From assembly GCA_003482455.1 (NCBI GenBank), contig DMYW01000061.1, forward strand, positions 608 to 35,256: a DNA stretch of 34,649 bases, in the 5' to 3' direction. Shown here one piece after another: positions 30,984 to 34,649 of the stretch. The notes beneath the pieces were generated by a model that was not told the origin of the DNA, did not search any database, and saw nothing but the letters and a program-made list of their open reading frames with translations. The translations under genes were made by a program, and so were the position numbers. The stretch is from Rheinheimera sp. (GTDB lineage Bacteria; Pseudomonadota; Gammaproteobacteria; Enterobacterales; Alteromonadaceae). Each line of letters opens with the position of its first letter. The first letter of the stretch is position 1.

Positions 30984-32720
30984 GTGTTTGCAGCAGAAAC
31001 ACTTTCGGTCAACATCGCCGGCGCATCCGTTGCCGGCGGTAAAGCCACCAACGAAGATGCCATCAGCTGGGAGATCCCAGCCGATGCGCATCAACATACT
31101 TATAAAGGGGTGGTACTTGCGCTTGCCGATGGCGTCAGCTCTGCCGAAGGTGGGGCCTTTGCCAGCCATCATGCTACACAAACCTTTGTTACTGATTATT
31201 TAAAAACTCCCGATAGTTGGTCCACCCGGCATAGCGCCGGTACCGTGCTGTCGACCATTAATTCGGCGTTGTATCAACAAAGCCAGCAGTACCAAACCGA
31301 TGAACGTGGCTGTTTATGCACCTTCACCGGTTTAGTATTGAAATCCAAAACCGCATATTGGTTTCACATTGGCGACAGTCGTTTGTATTTACTGCGTCAA
31401 GGGAAGTTGCGACAACTGTCGACAGACCATATCACTAAACTTAGCGAGCAACGGCAGTTTTTGGGGCGAGCCCTAGGCATGGACGAGACGGTCAACTGGC
31501 AAGAAGACTCGCTCACTCTCGAACCTAATGATGTATTTTTATTATGTTCCGACGGTTTTTCTGACGTGGTGAGCGATCTGGAGATCCAAGCGTTACTGTC
31601 GATGTCATTGACCATTGATAATAAAGTTGCCCGTGCCATCGAACTCGCATCCAATAGCGATGACAACATCAGTGTCCTTCTTTGTGAAGTCACGCAAGTG
31701 GCCAGTGATACTTTAGATGACTATAACGAGCGGATGACGCGGTTGCCGCTGCTTCCCGCGTTAGAGCCTGGCATGAAAGTCGATGGTTACGAGGTGATCC
31801 GTGCATTGTTTGCCAGTGCCCGCAGCCATTTGTATGTGGTCAAAGACCCTGCAACAGCTGCACATTTGGTGCTCAAAACACCGTCGCAGAATTTTGCCGA
31901 CGACCATGCCTATATCGAGCGTTTTATTCGCGAAGAGTGGGTCGGATTGCGAATTGACGATCCACATGTGGTAAAGGTCGTGCAACAAAGTCGACCACGG
32001 ACCTTTTTGTATTATTTGTTGGAATATCTCGAAGGTGACTCGCTGGATTGTTTTTTAGTCCAACAAAATTTACCGCTACGGCCTGCTGTTGCCATCGGCC
32101 TACTAGAGCAAATTGCTTCCGGTCTGATGGCGTTCCACAAATTAGGCGTGATCCATCAAGATTTAAAACCAGCCAATATCATGCGCTTAGCGGACGGCCA
32201 GTTGAAAATTGTCGATTTTGGCTCGGTATTCGTGCCTGGGCTGGCGGAAATCTATTCACCCATACTGCAAGAAATGGCGCTTGGTACCGCCAGTTACTCA
32301 GATCCGCATTATTTGCACGGTCATAATTCGGCAGAGCAAGGCGATGTGTACGCTTTGGCTACCATCGCCTATGAATTGTTCACCGGGCATCTGCCTTATG
32401 GCGAAAAAGTCGATGATTGTCAGAGTCTTTCCGATTACCAGCGGCTTCGCTATATCCCAGCTAGTCGTTTTAACCCGCGAATTCCCATGTGGTTTGACCG
32501 AGCTCTGGAGCGAGGGGTGTCATTTGACCTACAACATCGTTACTTGCGAGTGCCGTTGTTAATGCAAGATTTACGGACTCCAAATCCACTGTACCTGCAC
32601 CAGCAAGTGGTAGCCGCGACGAAAAATAATAAGTTGTTGTTTTGGCAATTGATGTCAGGTTTTTGGTTTATCACTTTGGTGCTAGTCATTTGGCTGTTTA
32701 GCGTGCGAGGTCAGCTGTGA
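30984..32720 (+). CDS. PP2C-type phosphatase fused to a Ser/Thr protein kinase, membrane-anchored
   Basis: The 578-aa protein joins two opposing enzymes. Residues about 1-240 are a PP2C phosphatase with metal-binding motifs TNEDA (D25), LADGVS (D49), IGDSRLYLL (D131), CSDGFSDVV (D190) and SDDNIS (D227). Residues about 264-540 are a Hanks-type kinase with Lys298 in LVLK, catalytic HQDLKPANIM (D393), DFGSV (411-415) and GDVYALATIAYELFTG. The glycine-rich loop is degenerate (IRALFASARSHLYVV). One C-terminal membrane helix (about 552-574) tail-anchors it with both domains in the cytoplasm. It starts with GTG three bases after the transporter stop. Similar kinases neighbour nitrate transporter genes in Pseudomonas nas clusters. 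Substrates are unknown; the transporter is an obvious candidate. Confidence 0.92.
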   Translation: MFAAETLSVNIAGASVAGGKATNEDAISWEIPADAHQHTYKGVVLALADGVSSAEGGAFASHHATQTFVTDYLKTPDSWSTRHSAGTVLSTINSALYQQSQQYQTDERGCLCTFTGLVLKSKTAYWFHIGDSRLYLLRQGKLRQLSTDHITKLSEQRQFLGRALGMDETVNWQEDSLTLEPNDVFLLCSDGFSDVVSDLEIQALLSMSLTIDNKVARAIELASNSDDNISVLLCEVTQVASDTLDDYNERMTRLPLLPALEPGMKVDGYEVIRALFASARSHLYVVKDPATAAHLVLKTPSQNFADDHAYIERFIREEWVGLRIDDPHVVKVVQQSRPRTFLYYLLEYLEGDSLDCFLVQQNLPLRPAVAIGLLEQIASGLMAFHKLGVIHQDLKPANIMRLADGQLKIVDFGSVFVPGLAEIYSPILQEMALGTASYSDPHYLHGHNSAEQGDVYALATIAYELFTGHLPYGEKVDDCQSLSDYQRLRYIPASRFNPRIPMWFDRALERGVSFDLQHRYLRVPLLMQDLRTPNPLYLHQQVVAATKNNKLLFWQLMSGFWFITLVLVIWLFSVRGQL

Positions 32721-33388
32721 TGTCAAAGCAATTAGCTATAAACACCGGTGAGGCCACTGAAACAACACCAACAGCCGCCAACCTGTCACCTCGGCATGCC
32801 TTGGCGGTTAAAACAGTAGCAAGTGCCGCCATAGCATCGCGTTTAAATGCTGCGCAAAAAGATGCGGCTAAGTTGTCGCTAAGTGCTAAAAATCTTGCGG
32901 TCGTATCAATTCGGATCGGGGTCACCGGCGCTGGGCTAAAAACTCTTTCCACGTTTTACGATGAGTTAGCTCATGCATCGATCGTGATTAGTCGCGATAT
33001 CAATCGCCAAGCCGGTCAAATTGCTGCGTTAACAGTCAGCTTGTGGCGAAAGCATTTGTTTTGCCAAAAGTTATTGCAAGTACAGGCGACCATCCAACCG
33101 ACATCGGACGTGCTGCTGGACCAACAATTGGTGAGCGGCCATCAGGACTTGTCTGCTTTGGCCAATGCGGCTCAGCAACAAGCACAACAGTTGAGGCTTT
33201 CAATTGACGACTTAGAACTACAAATGCGAGCGATGCAAGTCATCGTGGTCAATGCGCGGATGGAAGCGGCCAGTTTGCCGGACTACAAATCACAGTTGAC
33301 CGAGTTGATGGCACAAATTCACCGTTCAACCACCAACATCATGGATGAAGTTCATCAATGTAAACATTGGATAAAGGATTTAGCGTAA
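32720..33388 (+). CDS. Short soluble chemoreceptor-like helical protein
   Basis: A 222-aa protein with no signal peptide or membrane helix. After a disordered N-terminus (about 1-25) it looks all-helical. VVNARMEAASLPDYKSQLTELM (near 185-206) resembles the chemoreceptor hairpin tip NAAIEAARAGE and the segment that follows, and ISRDINRQAGQIAAL and STTNIMDEVHQC resemble other parts of receptor coiled coils. It is too short for a full receptor hairpin with CheA/CheW contacts and may be a degenerate receptor-like scaffold. ATG 32720 overlaps the kinase stop (TGATG), so they are coupled. It abuts the ODP-type gene next. Function inferred from shape and neighbours only. Confidence 0.72.
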   Translation: MSKQLAINTGEATETTPTAANLSPRHALAVKTVASAAIASRLNAAQKDAAKLSLSAKNLAVVSIRIGVTGAGLKTLSTFYDELAHASIVISRDINRQAGQIAALTVSLWRKHLFCQKLLQVQATIQPTSDVLLDQQLVSGHQDLSALANAAQQQAQQLRLSIDDLELQMRAMQVIVVNARMEAASLPDYKSQLTELMAQIHRSTTNIMDEVHQCKHWIKDLA

Positions 33389-34123
33389 ATGAAAAGTGTA
33401 GAAATCTATGCCGGACCTTCCCATAAATGGACCTTACTTGGACGAGATGCCAGCAAACCAAAATTGATTATTGATACTAATCAATACCTTATACATTCCC
33501 CACATGAAGCGATCATTTTAGATCCAGGTGGCATTGAGTTATTTGCGCCTATGCTTGAAGCGTTAGTGAAAATAGTCCCGCTCAGCCAGCTCAAGCATTT
33601 GTTTGCATCGCACCAAGACCCTGACATCATTTCATCGTTAGGCCTGTGGGACCAAGTATTGGATGGCGCAACTTTGTACAGTCCTTGGTTATGGGAAGGT
33701 TTTATCCGGCATTTTGGCATGGACCGAACGCAGTTTTGCGGTATCCCAGATAGCGGCATGGCGCTGCCGCTATCGACACTGACTTTGCAGTGTATTCCGG
33801 CGCACTATCTGCATTCATCGGCAAACCACCATGTCTACGATCCGATCGCTAAAATTCTATTTAGTGGCGATGTTGGAGCCGCGTTAGAGCCGGTGGACAG
33901 CCCGTTATTTGTCGATGATTTTACGAGCCATATCGACAAAATGACTTTTTTCCATCAACGATGGATGCCGTCCGATACGGCAAAACGCGATTGGATCCGC
34001 CGGGTCCGTTCCCTCGAAATTGATATGATGTGTCCACAACACGGCCGAATTTTCCGGGGGGCTGCCGTGGCACAGTTTTTAGATTGGTTTGAACAGCTCC
34101 CTGTGGGCATCGCTGTTGCTTAA
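33389..34123 (+). CDS. ODP-type diiron protein, metallo-beta-lactamase fold
   Basis: The 244-aa protein has the metallo-beta-lactamase fold of flavodiiron proteins but no flavodoxin domain. Likely iron ligands are H75, D77 and D79 (SHQDPD, in place of H-x-E-x-D-H), H142 (HYLHSSAN), D161 (LFSGDVG) and H218 (PQHGRIF); the His that normally follows the second Asp is I80. Loss of the flavin domain and of one ligand fits the ODP group, of which the Treponema denticola member is an oxygen/iron sensor coupled to a soluble chemoreceptor. The gene starts immediately after the chemoreceptor-like gene, so the pair resembles that system. Sensing of oxygen, NO or peroxide here is inference. Confidence 0.85.
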   Translation: MKSVEIYAGPSHKWTLLGRDASKPKLIIDTNQYLIHSPHEAIILDPGGIELFAPMLEALVKIVPLSQLKHLFASHQDPDIISSLGLWDQVLDGATLYSPWLWEGFIRHFGMDRTQFCGIPDSGMALPLSTLTLQCIPAHYLHSSANHHVYDPIAKILFSGDVGAALEPVDSPLFVDDFTSHIDKMTFFHQRWMPSDTAKRDWIRRVRSLEIDMMCPQHGRIFRGAAVAQFLDWFEQLPVGIAVA

Positions 34124-34138
34124 CCCTTCCGCAGCCAC

Positions 34139-34157
34139 TGGCACACGCTGTGTGCCA
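34139..34157. terminator. Hairpin between convergent genes, possible terminator
   Basis: TGGCACA and TGTGCCA form a 7-bp stem around a five-base loop in the 52-base gap between the convergent ODP-type gene and mogA. No T run follows directly on either strand (TTTT comes 16 bases later on the plus strand), so this is a weak terminator call. Confidence 0.35.
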
Positions 34158-34175
34158 CCCCATACGACTTAAGTT

Positions 34176-34649
34176 TTAGTTATGCTTAGGCCGAAATACC
34201 GCGATCACGTCACTGTGGGTCGTTAGATAGGGTCCACCGAGCAAATCAATACAATAGGGTACCGCCGGAAACACTGCATCTAGGCACTGACGAATCGCTG
34301 TCGGTTTACCTGGTAAATTGATAATCAGCGCGTTGCCACGGATGCCCGCTGTTTGTCTTGATAGAATGGCGGTAGGCACATATTTCAACGATTCTTGGCG
34401 CATCAATTCGCCAAATCCTGGTAGCATTTTGTCACACACCGCAGTCGTTGCTTCGGGCGTTACGTCTCGAAGTGCGGGACCTGTGCCGCCGGTTGTGACA
34501 ATTAAACAACACGAATGATCATCCGAGAGTTCTCGCAAGGTTTGTTCTATTAACGGTTGCTCATCTGGGATCAACCGATAGACGGCTTGCCACGGGCAAT
34601 CTAGATAGGCCTGCAATGTTTGTTCAATCGCCTTGCCCGAGATGTCTTC
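34176..34649 (-). CDS. mogA: Molybdopterin adenylyltransferase MogA (N-terminus cut by the window)
   Basis: MogA adenylylates molybdopterin before MoeA inserts molybdenum. About 157 C-terminal residues are visible; the frame is open through the right edge, where it reads EDISGKAIEQTLQAYLDCPW. An apparent start at 34616 is only an internal TTG. Family landmarks are RLIPDEQPLIEQTL, VTTGGTGPALRDVTPEAT with the active-site Asp, GFGELMRQESLKYVPTAILSR, and a C-terminus VPYCIDLLGGPYLTT like E. coli MogA. It completes the set of core Moco genes in this window and is separate from the moaB paralogue. Confidence 0.96.
   Translation of the reverse strand, partial: EDISGKAIEQTLQAYLDCPWQAVYRLIPDEQPLIEQTLRELSDDHSCCLIVTTGGTGPALRDVTPEATTAVCDKMLPGFGELMRQESLKYVPTAILSRQTAGIRGNALIINLPGKPTAIRQCLDAVFPAVPYCIDLLGGPYLTTHSDVIAVFRPKHN

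Noticed and set aside
29490..32720. A nitrate assimilation (nas) operon
   Set aside because: No nirBD or nasC-type reductase genes are present, and the promoter signals are FNR- and NarL-like; assimilation remains possible only if other genes lie elsewhere.
1..34649. Mobile elements, CRISPR arrays, tRNA genes
   Set aside because: No transposase, integrase, regular repeat array or tRNA-like sequence was found on reading both strands.

Overview
The window is a dense block of genes for nitrate respiration, molybdenum cofactor (Moco) synthesis and nitric oxide (NO) response. Gene content (NarGHJ, NarXL, FNR-type TTGAT-N4-ATCAA boxes, NarL-type heptamers, NorR, YtfE, NnrS, a Moco riboswitch) points to a facultatively anaerobic gammaproteobacterium. 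Overall gene style resembles the Alteromonadales/Chromatiaceae area (for example Rheinheimera or Alishewanella relatives), but that placement is an impression from protein style, not a computed result. I see no mobile elements, CRISPR arrays, tRNA or rRNA genes.

Layout. 1-5419 (minus): narJ (cut by the left edge), narH and narG, the membrane-bound nitrate reductase. 5420-5738: divergent control region. 5739-10325 (plus): narX, a chemoreceptor with a nitrate-sensing NIT domain, and two small unknown genes. 10303-12371 (minus): a small membrane protein and narK with its terminator. 12689-16584 (plus): narL, moeA and a thiamine-diphosphate 2-oxo acid decarboxylase with its own FNR-type promoter. 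16704-22266 (minus): one long operon moaA-mobA-moaB-moaC-moaD-moaE-modA-modB-modC, led by a Moco riboswitch. 22543-25026: divergent ytfE/dnrN and norR for NO damage. 25168-25938: moeB. 25989-26435 (minus): a DGC-domain protein behind an exact FNR box and a NarL-type dyad. 26646-29192 (minus): a second nitrate/nitrite transporter and nnrS. 29490-34123 (plus): a third transporter of the NrtP/NasA type, a PP2C phosphatase-Ser/Thr kinase fusion, a short chemoreceptor-like helical protein and a diiron ODP-type metallo-beta-lactamase-fold protein. 34176-34649 (minus): mogA, cut by the right edge.

How it fits together. NarX/NarL senses nitrate and FNR senses anoxia. Six TAC-N10-GTA dyads with the 7-2-7 NarL/NarP layout, and five FNR-like boxes, lie in the intergenic regions. 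Four of the FNR-like boxes (narG, narL, the decarboxylase, the nrtP operon) have a plausible -10 hexamer at class II distance; at the DGC gene the -10 match is poor. Nitrate enters through up to three transporters, NarGHI reduces it, Moco for NarG is made by the moa/mob/moe/mog products from molybdate brought in by ModABC, and YtfE, NorR and NnrS deal with NO.

The most novel part is 29300-34123. A nitrate transporter, a phosphatase-kinase, a chemoreceptor-like coiled coil and a diiron sensor-like protein form one tightly packed operon under FNR/NarL-type sites. I read it as a candidate oxygen/NO/redox-gated signalling module acting on nitrate uptake. That function is inference.
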